33,368 nt of DNA from positions 1 through 33,368 of IMG/VR virus record IMGVR_UViG_3300014501_000882, one strand, 5' to 3'. The position numbers were made by a program, and so were the translations under genes. Each line of letters starts with the position of its first letter. Within the stretch, counting starts at the first letter, position 1. This document shows, one piece after another, positions 1 to 8,052 of the stretch. The notes under the pieces are model-generated. The model searched no databases. It had not been told where the DNA came from and saw nothing but the letters and a program-made list of their open reading frames with translations. This DNA comes from a virus.

Positions 1-60
1 CGGTGGCAACAACAGGTCTTGTGCCGGCAGGTAGGTTCGGTAGCTCTTTGCCACAGAACA

Positions 61-2442
61 TTATGGACTGCTTTTGTTCCGTTTGGACCCGTAAAGTTGA
101 AGAATATTCGGACAGGCTCCTAGGACGGAACGCTTCGCCGCGTTCTCTTCCCTCGATATTCGCTCCGCTTCAATGCCGGCCAACTGGACCGCCAGATCGA
201 GCCTAGTCTGGTACGCTTGCTGCGCCGCCGCCACCTCTTTTCGATCTGCCCGCTCCCGCTTTTCGGCCTCGGACATCGCCACGGGCGTTTCCTGACCGGC
301 AGTCAGTTCCGCCATCCGCCCAGATCGCGCCGCGCGCCGCCGAGCCTCTTCACGCTCTGTCTGGACTCCGATGTCCTCGATCTTTTCCTGCGCGGCGAAG
401 CCTTCCTCCCACTCTTTCATTTGCTCCTTCGATGGCATCATGAGCGCGAGCATCTTCTTGCTCTGCCCGGTTGCTTCCTTGTCGGCGTACTTCTCAAACT
501 CCTCCCACGCCTTCTTGTACAGAACGGCCGCCTGCTCATCCGCCGACTTGCGGATCGCGGCAATCTCCGCTTCCGACGCCTTCACCTGCGCGGCCTGTTT
601 CAGAAGCTGGTCGCGCTGATAGTAGATCTTCCCGGTCGCGTCCAGTTCAGATTCATCGCCTTTTTTCTCGAACTCGGCCGCCTGGCGCCGGAATTCCCGC
701 AATTGCTCCGCGCCCTTCGTCACCGCATCCAGTGCCGCTTTGCGCCTCGTCTCGTTAGCTTCCGCGACCCGGAGTTGTTGGCCCAGATCCTGCGCCTGCA
801 CCTTCGTCAACGGCTTGTCCGGTTCGAGCAGTTGTTTCTGGAGCCGCTCGACATCCTTCTTGGCATCGGCGTATGCCTTCTCCATGCCGTCGTGAGTACC
901 GAAGAAGCGAGCGCGAATCCGATCCGTCTCTTCCTTCCCCTCATGCAAATCTTTCCGCTTGGTGGCTGCCTCGGCGTCCTCTAGCATCTTCTGCAACTGC
1001 TGGACCTGGCCTTGGATGTCCTCCGCGCGTTTTGATCGGGCCTCTTCATCTCGGGTTGGAGCGATCGCTTGCAGAAGACCGAAACCGCCGGTCAATCGTT
1101 CCTGCTCAGCCCGCAAATCCTCGATGCGTTTCAATGTGGCGTCACGGTTTTTCATGATGTCCGGCGCTTGACGTTCCATGTCAGCCACTTCCTTGCGGTG
1201 GGCGCTAACGGACACGCTCGCGCCGTAACCACCCAACGCCTTGATCTGCGCGGCGTCCTGAAGCGCCTGAATCTCTTCGCGGTGTTGCCGCTCATCGTCG
1301 CCGGCAGTTCCGATGTTGTTGAGGAACCAGTCGACGCCCTTCCCCACCCACGTCACGGTGACGACCAGCCCTTCTTTGAACTTGCGGACCAGCGCATCCC
1401 ACTTGGTTTCGAGCACCGTCACTTCGCGCTGGTATTCGGTAAAGCGGTGGATGTCCTCCTCGGTCGGCCCGAAGCCCTGCTCGTGGGCGACGCGCAGGTT
1501 CTCGTTGAGTTCCGTCATGAATGGAATCGCCTCGATACCGATCTTCTTAAACAGGTCCATCGCGGCGGCGTCCCGCTGCAACCCTTCCGGGAGCTTGTTC
1601 AACCCCTCGGAGATCTCCGTCAGAATCTCGGAGGTGGGTTTCATCTCCCCGGTGGCGGTGTGAAAATCGATGCCCATCGCGCGCAAGGTTGCCCGCGCCT
1701 TCTCGCCTTCCGTGGAATTGTCGTTCGCCGCCTGCGAAAGGCCGCGCATTAGGCGCTCCACAATCGAGATGTCCTGCCCGACCGCCCGCGCCGCGAAACC
1801 GAACTGTCCAACTTCCTTCGCGGTCAAACCGGTGCGCAGTTCCGCATCCTTCACGCGCGTGCCGTACTCGCCGAGACTCTTCGCCGCTTCAAATGCGGAC
1901 GCCGCGATACCGCCAAGCACCGCAGCGCCAGCCGTGACAGCGATTCCAAAGGGACCAAGAGCGGACAGCACGGACGAGACTGCGCCCTTCGCTCCCTGGA
2001 GCGGATTCTCCATGAACTGGCTGACGCGATCGCCGAACGATGTGACCGCTTCGGCGTGCTTCCGCAGGGCCTCTTCGGCTTCCTTGGCGGCCTTGACCGC
2101 GAGAGCTTCGCGCGCGACCTTCTCTTCAGCGGCGATCATCTTTTCGTAGGACTTTGTGATCGCGTCAATGGCCTGCGGCTCGCGGTTGTATCGCTGCAAG
2201 AGCTGATCCCGCTGGGTGATCAGCCGATCCACACCGCTCTTGCCATAGGTCTCGGCCTGTTTTTCTAGCGACGCAATCAGCCGCTGGACGCTGGTCCGGG
2301 TCTGATCCGAAATCCGGATGACCTTGCCGTGCGACGATTCAGCTTGCTTCTCGAATCTGTCCAGCCCGGCGTTGGCCTTGTCCACTACCGGGCTGACTAG
2401 GTCCTCGGCTTCGAGGATTACGCGCTCTGCTTGATCCGCCAT
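61..2442 (-). CDS. phage tail tape measure protein, 3' end possibly altered
   Basis: A tape measure protein sets tail length and sits inside the tail tube of long-tailed phages. The 793-residue product is rich in Ala, Glu, Lys and Arg and is mostly predicted coiled coil. It has one small-residue hydrophobic stretch near residues 163-185 (GIAVTAGAAVLGGIAAS), as expected for this family. The start lies one base after the stop of the preceding morphogenesis-like gene. Position downstream of the tail tube and chaperone-like genes fits. The last 20 or so residues (ACPNILQLYGSKRNKSSP) do not look like tape measure sequence, and base composition drops to about 51% GC below position 125. The natural C-terminus may therefore have been replaced by an insertion or rearrangement. 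The family call is by composition and context, not by a conserved motif. Confidence 0.75.
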   Translation of the reverse strand: MADQAERVILEAEDLVSPVVDKANAGLDRFEKQAESSHGKVIRISDQTRTSVQRLIASLEKQAETYGKSGVDRLITQRDQLLQRYNREPQAIDAITKSYEKMIAAEEKVAREALAVKAAKEAEEALRKHAEAVTSFGDRVSQFMENPLQGAKGAVSSVLSALGPFGIAVTAGAAVLGGIAASAFEAAKSLGEYGTRVKDAELRTGLTAKEVGQFGFAARAVGQDISIVERLMRGLSQAANDNSTEGEKARATLRAMGIDFHTATGEMKPTSEILTEISEGLNKLPEGLQRDAAAMDLFKKIGIEAIPFMTELNENLRVAHEQGFGPTEEDIHRFTEYQREVTVLETKWDALVRKFKEGLVVTVTWVGKGVDWFLNNIGTAGDDERQHREEIQALQDAAQIKALGGYGASVSVSAHRKEVADMERQAPDIMKNRDATLKRIEDLRAEQERLTGGFGLLQAIAPTRDEEARSKRAEDIQGQVQQLQKMLEDAEAATKRKDLHEGKEETDRIRARFFGTHDGMEKAYADAKKDVERLQKQLLEPDKPLTKVQAQDLGQQLRVAEANETRRKAALDAVTKGAEQLREFRRQAAEFEKKGDESELDATGKIYYQRDQLLKQAAQVKASEAEIAAIRKSADEQAAVLYKKAWEEFEKYADKEATGQSKKMLALMMPSKEQMKEWEEGFAAQEKIEDIGVQTEREEARRRAARSGRMAELTAGQETPVAMSEAEKRERADRKEVAAAQQAYQTRLDLAVQLAGIEAERISREENAAKRSVLGACPNILQLYGSKRNKSSP

Positions 2443-2443
2443 T

Positions 2444-2902
2444 TCACGCTGCCTTGAGCATTACGAAGGGACGCGCCTGGAACGCGGCGAGAACCGCCTG
2501 CCGGTCATGCGGCGAAACACCCCACTGCGCCTCGCGCCGGTTGTTGAAGGCGGCGATCTGCGAAGCCGTTTGCCGCCGGCCCGGAAGAGCCTCGTCGAGA
2601 AACCCGATCGCCGCGCGATTCTCGTTCGCGGTCAGGACCTTGAGGCATCGCAATGTGTGCCCGCTCCAGGTCCAGTCACGGATGGGCTTCAAACCGCGCG
2701 CCGATTTGTAATCGGGGTAACCGCGTCGGCCCGACTGGCCGGGCTTCAGCGGCGCGGCCGACTGGTCGTAGATATTCTGTCCGCTCTGTATGCGCGCCCG
2801 GATCGAATCAGCCAGCGCCTGCGCGAATCCCTGCATCTCGGTTGCAGTGTATGGCGAGTAGACAAATCTGGCGCTTTTGATGACGGTTTGGAATCTGGCC
2901 AT
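2444..2902 (-). CDS. phage morphogenesis-like tail or head completion protein
   Basis: 152 residues. The pattern resembles the Mu gpG 'virion morphogenesis' group: an N-terminal helix, a Gly/Pro-rich basic centre (KPGQSGRRGYPDYKSARG), a W-S-G-H-T motif near residue 75, then a strand with an N-x-A-A-I-G-F segment and a C-terminal half reading NNRREAQWGVSPHD. The likely role is neck or tail completion. The start was placed at the Met of MARFQTV instead of 19 codons upstream, because the upstream part reads like untranslated leader. The stop TGA is one base from the tape measure start, so the two are surely cotranscribed. The family assignment is by pattern recognition only. Confidence 0.6.
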   Translation of the reverse strand: MARFQTVIKSARFVYSPYTATEMQGFAQALADSIRARIQSGQNIYDQSAAPLKPGQSGRRGYPDYKSARGLKPIRDWTWSGHTLRCLKVLTANENRAAIGFLDEALPGRRQTASQIAAFNNRREAQWGVSPHDRQAVLAAFQARPFVMLKAA

Positions 2903-2968
2903 GGCTACTTTCGGGGGGCAGTTCGCCAAACCTCCCGGACCAAGCTTCTGCAGCAACACTCAAAGTGC

Positions 2969-2998
2969 TTGACTCTGGGGTTCAAAAGCTGTTAGAAA
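2969..2998 (+). promoter_or_regulatory. sigma70-type promoter for the rightward cargo pair
   Basis: TTGACT (2969-2974) and TAGAAA (2993-2998) are separated by 18 bp, matching the -35 consensus at 5 of 6 and the -10 at 4 of 6. The -10 ends 12 bp before the ATG at 3011, so the transcript would have a leader of only about 5-6 nt and no Shine-Dalgarno. It lies in the gap between the leftward tail genes and the rightward cargo. Inferred from sequence only. Confidence 0.45.
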
Positions 2999-3010
2999 CA
3001 ATTCGGGCTA

Positions 3011-3523
3011 ATGGCGCGGCAGAGCATATCCGGATCGGACGAGCGGGCTTGGCCTGCCGTGATTCGAGCAGTCCAAGGAATCTTGGGACTCTCGGCGCTG
3101 GCGATTCTAGCCCTCGTTCCGATCGCAACGATCGCCCTATACAACAGTGCCGGCGGCACCGACCGCGCTGTAATTCTCTTCGGGCTCCTTGTGTTTCTCG
3201 TGGTCATCGTTTGTGGGAACATGTTCTACCTTTATCGCGTAGAGGCAACCGAGATAACTTTTCGTGTACGGGTGGCTCGATCCGTGAATGGGCAACAAGA
3301 GCCATGGGAGGGCGCTCTCATACGAGTGTTCAAGAACAATAGGCAGTTCCGCGAAGAAGCATCGGATGAGAATGGGGACGTCGCCTTTCGAGTCCAGGTC
3401 AAGCGCACCGACGACCTGCACGTAGTCGTCTTCGACCCCGGCACACAACAAGTGCGATCGAGCAAGGCGGCCCTTTATTCCCAGGGGGAATGCCGGATGA
3501 TCAAGACCATCACGATTCCCTAG
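3011..3523 (+). CDS. small membrane protein, prophage cargo
   Basis: 170 residues of unknown function. Two hydrophobic segments lie near residues 23-45 (GLSALAILALVPIATIAL) and 53-74 (AVILFGLLVFLVVIVCG). They are followed by a soluble C-terminal domain of about 95 residues rich in beta-strand character, with ITFRVRVARS, WEGALIRVFKN and DVAFRVQVKRTDDLHVVVFDP, which suggests an Ig-like or carboxypeptidase-regulatory-like sandwich. It is transcribed opposite to the surrounding tail genes, behind its own promoter. It is immediately followed by a SUMF1-fold gene on the same strand, so the two form a cargo unit ('moron') in the tail module. A role in surface modification or exclusion is possible but not shown. 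Confidence 0.65.
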   Translation: MARQSISGSDERAWPAVIRAVQGILGLSALAILALVPIATIALYNSAGGTDRAVILFGLLVFLVVIVCGNMFYLYRVEATEITFRVRVARSVNGQQEPWEGALIRVFKNNRQFREEASDENGDVAFRVQVKRTDDLHVVVFDPGTQQVRSSKAALYSQGECRMIKTITIP

Positions 3524-3531
3524 TCACAATA

Positions 3532-4236
3532 ATGTCTGAGCTCAAAACCCACGATAACGCCGAGATGATACTAATACCGGAGGGACCATTCACTTTTGGT
3601 GTCACCGATGAACAACTCCGTTCACTCGGCTACGATGCAGCCACGACTAAAAAATGGCGGCAACAATACAATGAACGCCCTGCCTCGCAAGTGCACCTGC
3701 CCGGGTACTACATCGACAAGTACCCCGTTACGAACCATCAGTATCGGCAATTCATGACGGCGACTAATCGCGGACGAAAGCCCCGGCTTCTTGACTCTAA
3801 CCTCTGGGGTGAGCCAGACCAACCCGTCGTATCCGTCAATTGGGATGATGCGACCGACTATGCCAACTGGGCCGGCAAGCGCCTGCCCACCGAGGCGGAA
3901 TGGGAAAAAGCCGCTCGCGGCACCGACGCCAGACTTTTCCCCTGGGGCAACGATTTTGCGGCACCATGCTGTAATTGTTTTGAAGCAGGACTCGACTGTA
4001 CTTCGATTGTTGGTGCCTTCCCAAATTCCGCCAGCCCGTATGGTGTCCATGACCTCGCGGGCAACGTCTGGGAAATGACGACGGACCGGTGGGACGACGA
4101 GAGTTTTGCCATGCGAGGCGGCGCTTACTTAACCTACCTGCGCTTCTGCCGCACCACCTCGCGATGGGCCCCAAGCGACGAAGAACTGCGCCGCGGTCCA
4201 GCGTGGCTCGGCTTCCGTTGCGTTCGGAACGCTTGA
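3532..4236 (+). CDS. SUMF1/FGE-sulfatase fold protein (C-type lectin-like), prophage cargo
   Basis: 234 residues matching the formylglycine-generating-enzyme/SUMF1 fold. Family landmarks in order: MILIPEGPFTFG near the start, YYIDKYPVTNHQYRQF, PVVSVNWDDATDYANWAGKR, LPTEAEWEKAARG, FPWGN, GVHDLAGNVWEMTTD, MRGGAYLTY and the closing GFRCVRN. True FGE enzymes carry two active-site cysteines in a C-H-x-S-Y-C block. Here the matching block reads T-Y-L-R-F-C, so only the second cysteine remains, which argues against canonical formylglycine synthesis. Family members also serve as binding or sensor domains, and some are diversity-generating retroelement targets. No reverse transcriptase is in the window. 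An upstream ATG at 3490 would overlap the previous gene by 34 bp; neither start has a well-spaced Shine-Dalgarno. Confidence 0.85.
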   Translation: MSELKTHDNAEMILIPEGPFTFGVTDEQLRSLGYDAATTKKWRQQYNERPASQVHLPGYYIDKYPVTNHQYRQFMTATNRGRKPRLLDSNLWGEPDQPVVSVNWDDATDYANWAGKRLPTEAEWEKAARGTDARLFPWGNDFAAPCCNCFEAGLDCTSIVGAFPNSASPYGVHDLAGNVWEMTTDRWDDESFAMRGGAYLTYLRFCRTTSRWAPSDEELRRGPAWLGFRCVRNA

Positions 4237-4282
4237 TTAACTTCGTCGCTTGGCCGCTTATTCGACAAATTGAGCCCAGGCA

Positions 4283-4648
4283 CTACCGAAAGCGGTGATT
4301 TTCACCGTCCCCATTTTTGATCTGCTCTTGGCGCTCAGCCTCGATCAGTTCCAGCACCCGGAATTCCTCCTCCGTGATATCCGCGAGCGTGATCGTCAGC
4401 CCGATGCTCTTCGCGTTGAGAATGCGGAAGCACCGCCGAACCAGAGCGCCGTTCGGCGTGTCCATCGCATCTTCGAGCCGGTTCCGTGGGCAGCCCGGCC
4501 CGTGGCTGACGTCGATTGCCTTCCAATCCGCGTCGCAGCCGGGACAACCACTCAACTCAGTCTGCGCTGAGTAGCCGCACTTCCGGCAGCGGAAGATGCG
4601 GTCGGGGCAGTCTTCCTCACGTCCGCACAGCGCACCCTGGTGCAACAC
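4283..4648 (-). CDS. zinc-ribbon phage tail-region protein, possible frameshift product partner
   Basis: 121 residues from a GTG. The N-terminal half has cysteine pairs typical of a zinc ribbon: C-x5-C, then RCRKCG and CPGC. The C-terminal half is charged and helical (ITEEEFRVLELIEAERQEQ). No ribosome binding site is visible at this GTG, and the reading frame stays open upstream without ATG, GTG or TTG into the end of the preceding gene, to which it lies in the -1 frame. It occupies the place of the lambda G-T type second tail chaperone ORF between tail tube and tape measure. It may be made as a -1 frameshift extension of the 4702-5310 product. Function is otherwise unknown. Confidence 0.6.
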   Translation of the reverse strand: MLHQGALCGREEDCPDRIFRCRKCGYSAQTELSGCPGCDADWKAIDVSHGPGCPRNRLEDAMDTPNGALVRRCFRILNAKSIGLTITLADITEEEFRVLELIEAERQEQIKNGDGENHRFR

Positions 4649-4701
4649 CGACCGGATCAGGAAACGAACGCCCGGCTCTTCCGGCCAGTCGCCGGGCGCG
4701 G

Positions 4702-5310
4702 CTATTCCGGATCTTCGTCGGCCTCGATGGCAAGTTGCGCGATCACTTCGGACACCGCGGCCGACTTGTGAACAATGGGCACGGCCCCGGCATAGCCATC
4801 GTGCGAGACATGCAGCTTATCGTAGAGCGCGCCGCTCGGCTCCAGGAACGCGCGTGTCTCGACGGACCTCCGCGCGGCGACGACGCTGGTCGAACCGCGT
4901 TCGTGGTCCTGCATCTCCTTGGCGGTCGGCATGCGCAGCACGTGAACTACGCGCGCGCCGGGGACCTTCATCTCGATCCTGTAGTTGATGCCTTCTCGCT
5001 CGACATGGGCCACTGCACACCGCTCGATCCGACCGATCACCATGCCGGCCTCAGCGTCATCGAATTCGGGACCGTCTTTGTCTGTGCGGATCTTGGCGAA
5101 CAACTCCGCGTTGATCTTCGGCAAGTCCACATCCTCGCTCTGCGATTTCCCACGCCCGAGGAAGTGCCGCACAGTGCGTTGTGCGCGCGCCCATGCGCAC
5201 CACTCCTCGTCCGAGGGGAACCTGACCTCGCAGGTCTTCTCGCCGCCCGAGAGGATCGGCACTACAAACGGCTTCGACGCATCGAAGCCCGCTTTCTTTT
5301 CGTTTTCCAT
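4702..5310 (-). CDS. probable tail assembly chaperone
   Basis: 202 residues. It starts at ATG with a strong Shine-Dalgarno AGGAGG four bases upstream, nine bases after the tail tube stop. The sequence is acidic and mixed alpha/beta, with a helical C-terminus (AAVSEVIAQLAIEADEDPE). Position directly after the tail tube gene and before the tape measure is the standard place of the tail assembly chaperone in long-tailed phages, which holds the tape measure soluble during tail growth. The next ORF continues in the -1 frame, another hallmark of this locus. I recognise no conserved motif, so the call rests on synteny. An alternative is an unrelated tail accessory protein. Confidence 0.6.
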   Translation of the reverse strand: MENEKKAGFDASKPFVVPILSGGEKTCEVRFPSDEEWCAWARAQRTVRHFLGRGKSQSEDVDLPKINAELFAKIRTDKDGPEFDDAEAGMVIGRIERCAVAHVEREGINYRIEMKVPGARVVHVLRMPTAKEMQDHERGSTSVVAARRSVETRAFLEPSGALYDKLHVSHDGYAGAVPIVHKSAAVSEVIAQLAIEADEDPE

Positions 5311-5319
5311 TCAAGCCTC

Positions 5320-6348
5320 CTATTGGCAGATACCCGTTTGCGGCGTGATGATCGTCATTGTCACCAGCCCGTTTGTGGGGTCGTAGAGCTGGACCCCGGT
5401 GATTTGAAGCGTCACGATGCCGTCCGTGTTCCCCAACTCAGCGACGTTGAAGCCCATCTTCTGGATGAGCATCGTGAAGGAATTGTTGGAATCGCGCGTC
5501 ACGGTGACCGTGGCTGTGCCGGTGGTCAGGTTGATCAGGTTGGAATACTCGGTTGATCCGTACTGGACGCGCACCACAAACTGCACCGCGAAGACACGGT
5601 CGCCCCATTCGAAGCGTCCCTGGATCTGGTAGCCGTCCTGCGAGCCCGAGCCGGGAAAGAAGCCGGGGCGGAAGTTGTTTTCCCACGAAGCTTCCATGGA
5701 CACGAACTGCTTCGCGCTGCCGCCGGAGAGGTAGTTGATGCCGTTGAAGGTCAGCGCACTGATCATCCCGGCGTTGAATTCATGCGGCGTGTAGACGGCT
5801 GGAAGCGTGATGCCGCTGGGCGAAGTGTACTGGCCAGTAGTCACGCATTCCGCCGAGCACATCGCGCTGGCGCGGCCGGGGGAGTTCTTAATGGACAGCT
5901 TCCAGGACTTGACGGCGCATCCCACCAGCATTTCATCGAGCACCGCCGAGCCGCCGGGTCGGATCTGCTGCACGAAGGAGAAGTACGGCAACTCGAGGCC
6001 GGTCGCGTTCGTGGCTCCCAGGGCCGGAACGATGACATATGTGTAGGGACCGCTACCGCTCAAGGTGACATTGCCCAGAGCGAAGGACATCGCCCAGGCG
6101 AGAATCTCCGACGAGGCGTACTTGGAAATCTCAAACGGCGGCATGTTGTAGTGCGACTTGAAAAGTTGCGTGGGGAATTCATGGCCCTTGCCGATCTCCG
6201 CCTTGTCGTCCTCGTTCACCGGGACTTTCGCCCACGGTTTGGTTGTGAGGTTGGTGTGCCGCCAGATCGTCCCCGACGTGTTGGCGGTCCCGATGGCAGT
6301 CTGTTTGCCGAAGCCCCAGCCCTCCATCAATTCGTTGATGCTTGCCAT
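5320..6348 (-). CDS. phage tail tube (major tail) protein
   Basis: 342 residues, predominantly beta-strand, resembling siphovirus tail tube proteins. The N-terminus MASINELMEGWGFGKQTAIG leads into a TIWRHTNLTT segment. There are many short Gly/Ser/Thr-rich strands (VTLSGSGPYTYVIVP, GTATVTVTRDSNNSFTM) and a conserved-looking WKLSIKNSPG strand in the middle. The protein polymerises into the tube through which DNA leaves the capsid. The start has a very strong Shine-Dalgarno (GAGGAGG about 8 bases upstream), consistent with a highly made structural protein. It follows a 52-aa gene by one base and precedes the chaperone-like gene. Confidence 0.8.
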   Translation of the reverse strand: MASINELMEGWGFGKQTAIGTANTSGTIWRHTNLTTKPWAKVPVNEDDKAEIGKGHEFPTQLFKSHYNMPPFEISKYASSEILAWAMSFALGNVTLSGSGPYTYVIVPALGATNATGLELPYFSFVQQIRPGGSAVLDEMLVGCAVKSWKLSIKNSPGRASAMCSAECVTTGQYTSPSGITLPAVYTPHEFNAGMISALTFNGINYLSGGSAKQFVSMEASWENNFRPGFFPGSGSQDGYQIQGRFEWGDRVFAVQFVVRVQYGSTEYSNLINLTTGTATVTVTRDSNNSFTMLIQKMGFNVAELGNTDGIVTLQITGVQLYDPTNGLVTMTIITPQTGICQ

Positions 6349-6349
6349 G

Positions 6350-6508
6350 CTACTTTTCCTCCTCAGCCGGGGCTACCGGGTTCTGAGCTATCGGCTCCGG
6401 TGCGGGAACCTGATGCCAACCGGCTACCATCAAAATCGTCAACTGTTCGGTGGTCGCCTCGACTTCCCTCACTTCGCCCTCGGGCGATCTCATGTGTACC
6501 GTCTGCAT
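6350..6508 (-). CDS. 52-aa phage structural-region protein
   Basis: A small gene between the neck gene and the tail tube gene. It begins MQTVHMRSPEGEVREVEATT, continues with EQLTILMVAGWHQVPAPEP and ends in a Glu/Lys tail. The start ATG has GAGG about 5 bases upstream, and that motif overlaps the end of the preceding gene, whose stop is 8 bases before this ATG. The stop lies one base before the tail tube start. The 'MRSPEGEVxEV...L...GW' pattern looks like a short phage protein family seen next to tail tube genes. No function is known to me. Tight packing and good translation signals make it a real gene. Confidence 0.65.
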   Translation of the reverse strand: MQTVHMRSPEGEVREVEATTEQLTILMVAGWHQVPAPEPIAQNPVAPAEEEK

Positions 6509-6515
6509 GTTGTCC

Positions 6516-7019
6516 TCACTCACCTCCGGGATTGCCTTGCTCCACCAACGTTGCCTGAACTTCGAAGTAATCGAGCGTTGCGCCGTCCGCGCTCACCACC
6601 ACTGTGTTTCGCTGCGCGGACGGAAGATCCAGATCCATCGGGTAGCAGTCGTGATCGATCTGGAAATGCAAAAGCGATGACCACGACGGAGCGCCCGCTG
6701 GTACAGCGCTCACCACCAGCCAGAACAGATCGGCATACGTCGCCGTGGCGTTCTGTTCTGGCGCGCGCAGGTAAATCGAGAAGCGATGCGCGAAGTGCAG
6801 CGCCCCGCCCGTGAGACGCCGCGGCGTGGTGCCGTTCCACGCGACTAGGATCGAGCCGGGCTGCATCTGCAGGATGGCAAGCCGCAGGTTGTTGTCGGTC
6901 GCCAGCCCTTCCAGAAATGCCCGAATGCCGGCGGGGTCCCCACCGATCCCGGCTACCAAGTCGGGGCACGATTGGAGCGCGGTGACCCACTCGCCGAGTA
7001 TTGTTGTGGGATTGATCAC
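6516..7019 (-). CDS. probable tail terminator or neck protein
   Basis: 167 residues from a GTG whose last two bases form the stop TGA of the previous gene (GTGA overlap), indicating coupled translation. A longer reading from 7112 would run deep into the preceding gene and was rejected. The product begins V-INPTTILGEWVTALQ and contains a beta-rich middle (GSILVAWNGTTPRRLTGG, HRFSIYLRAPEQ). It ends with a strand-rich tail (RNTVVVSADGATLDYFEVQATLVEQ). Size and place between the head-tail joining gene and tail tube fit a tail terminator or minor neck protein. No diagnostic motif is visible; the assignment is by synteny. Confidence 0.6.
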   Translation of the reverse strand: MINPTTILGEWVTALQSCPDLVAGIGGDPAGIRAFLEGLATDNNLRLAILQMQPGSILVAWNGTTPRRLTGGALHFAHRFSIYLRAPEQNATATYADLFWLVVSAVPAGAPSWSSLLHFQIDHDCYPMDLDLPSAQRNTVVVSADGATLDYFEVQATLVEQGNPGGE

Positions 7020-7339
7020 GAGCGTTGAAGAAGTGTCAAAGCGATCATGCCGTAGGCATCGGGCTGGCGTAGAGCCGTCACCACGTACTGCGCGCCCCAG
7101 GCGGTCACCCAATCGCCTTTTGATGGTGGGTTAGTAAAGTCCGACGGATTGACCGAGATCTCCTCGAACCCCGCCATCGCGCCCGACTCCTCGGGCATCC
7201 GGGCATGGCGAACCGCCGTAATCGTCAGTGGAGCACCCACCTGCGCGCCAGCTTCGACGGCTTGATACACGACCGGCTCACCGAACGTCTCCTGCATGAC
7301 GGCGTTTGCCGCCATATCGAGTGCAGACCAGCTGGACAT
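7016..7339 (-). CDS. head-tail joining protein (gpFII-like)
   Basis: 107 residues. The N-terminus MSSWSALDMAANAVMQETFGEPVVYQ has the helix followed by F-G-E-P-V-x-Y typical of small head-tail connector proteins. It is followed by a strand-rich domain with GFEEISVNPSDFTNPPSKGDWVTAWGAQYVV, a pattern also known from the gpFII-like and ATP-binding sugar transporter-like phage families. It joins the filled head to the tail. No clear ribosome binding site is seen upstream. The 3' end overlaps the next gene by four bases. A second small reading frame (7278-7415) overlaps its 5' end. Confidence 0.65.
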   Translation of the reverse strand: MSSWSALDMAANAVMQETFGEPVVYQAVEAGAQVGAPLTITAVRHARMPEESGAMAGFEEISVNPSDFTNPPSKGDWVTAWGAQYVVTALRQPDAYGMIALTLLQRS

Positions 7340-7415
7340 TGGGAAAAGGGGCGGCGCTGGTCAGTTCAAAACGCCTCAGAAAGGCCGCCGCTTCCAAGAT
7401 CGCCGTCGGGCACAT
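7278..7415 (-). other. possible small ORF overlapping the head-tail joining gene
   Basis: An open frame of 45 codons starting MCPTAILEAAAFLRRFE. The frame stays open upstream to a TAA immediately after the small membrane protein gene, adding NAERATLIVLLARSDCE. The amino-acid pattern looks protein-like and not random. It overlaps the first 20 codons of the gpFII-like gene, and no Shine-Dalgarno is visible. It may be the remaining 3' part of a phage gene cut by insertion of the membrane-protein cargo at 7474-8052, or chance. Confidence 0.25.
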
Positions 7416-7473
7416 TTCACAATCGCTTCGTGCAAGCAAAACGATCAGGGTCGCTCGTTCGGCGTTGGGTTAG

Positions 7474-8052
7474 TCAGTCTTCTTGCACGAGTCCGAGGTC
7501 GCGTCTACCAAAGTCAACCACTCTGTCACGAGCAGCAGTAATTAACTTCTTTGAGGTTGCCATCTCGTCCTCTGTGCAAGACGCAGGATCGAAGGGATCG
7601 ATGGCGCGCAGCAAACGACCAATACCTGAGATCACATCAGGAGGCAGAATCAGCCTCGCGAGGGCGCGGGCACGACGAAACTCCAAAATCGCTTCCTCGC
7701 CACGCTGACGGGCTTCCGCTCGCGGAGTACCGTCAGCCGCTCTGCGAAGACTGCTCCTTTGGAGCTGGATGTTTTCGAGCGCATCAACCAATCGCGCGTA
7801 ACAATCGCGCTTTTGAGTCAAATGCCACTGCTGCTGCCATAGGCCGCCGGATATTTCGGCCTTGATGATCTCTGTCTCCCTTGTGACCGCCCGCACCTGC
7901 TCCAAGACATTGTCAATGTCCTCTTTCGTGGCGAGCCGTTTACCTTTTTCTTCAGCATAGGCCTTCAGATAAGGTTTTAGGACTATCTCGCCGAGAAAGC
8001 TAATGATGATCACGGCAATACAGGCGATCCAGCCGATCCAGCCAGGATTCAT
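7474..8052 (-). CDS. small membrane-anchored coiled-coil protein, prophage cargo
   Basis: 192 residues, beginning MNPGWIGWIACIAVIIISFLGEIVL. This is one N-terminal transmembrane segment (about residues 5-25) followed by a soluble helical body with the frequently seen K-G-K-R-L-A-T-K-E-D-I motif near residue 40, and coiled-coil Glu/Arg repeats. The ATG at 8052 was chosen because GGAGG lies five bases upstream; an in-frame TTG at 8064 would place that site inside the gene. It sits between decoration and head-tail genes, where no phage structural protein of this type is expected. It has AT-richer flanks and a possible promoter of its own, so it is best read as a cargo gene. The biochemical role is unknown. 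Confidence 0.65.
   Translation of the reverse strand: MNPGWIGWIACIAVIIISFLGEIVLKPYLKAYAEEKGKRLATKEDIDNVLEQVRAVTRETEIIKAEISGGLWQQQWHLTQKRDCYARLVDALENIQLQRSSLRRAADGTPRAEARQRGEEAILEFRRARALARLILPPDVISGIGRLLRAIDPFDPASCTEDEMATSKKLITAARDRVVDFGRRDLGLVQED

Noticed and set aside
217-2268. Long plus-strand open frames opposite the tape measure gene
   Set aside because: They are antisense frames of a high-GC coding gene, with Arg/Pro-rich translations and no translation signals.
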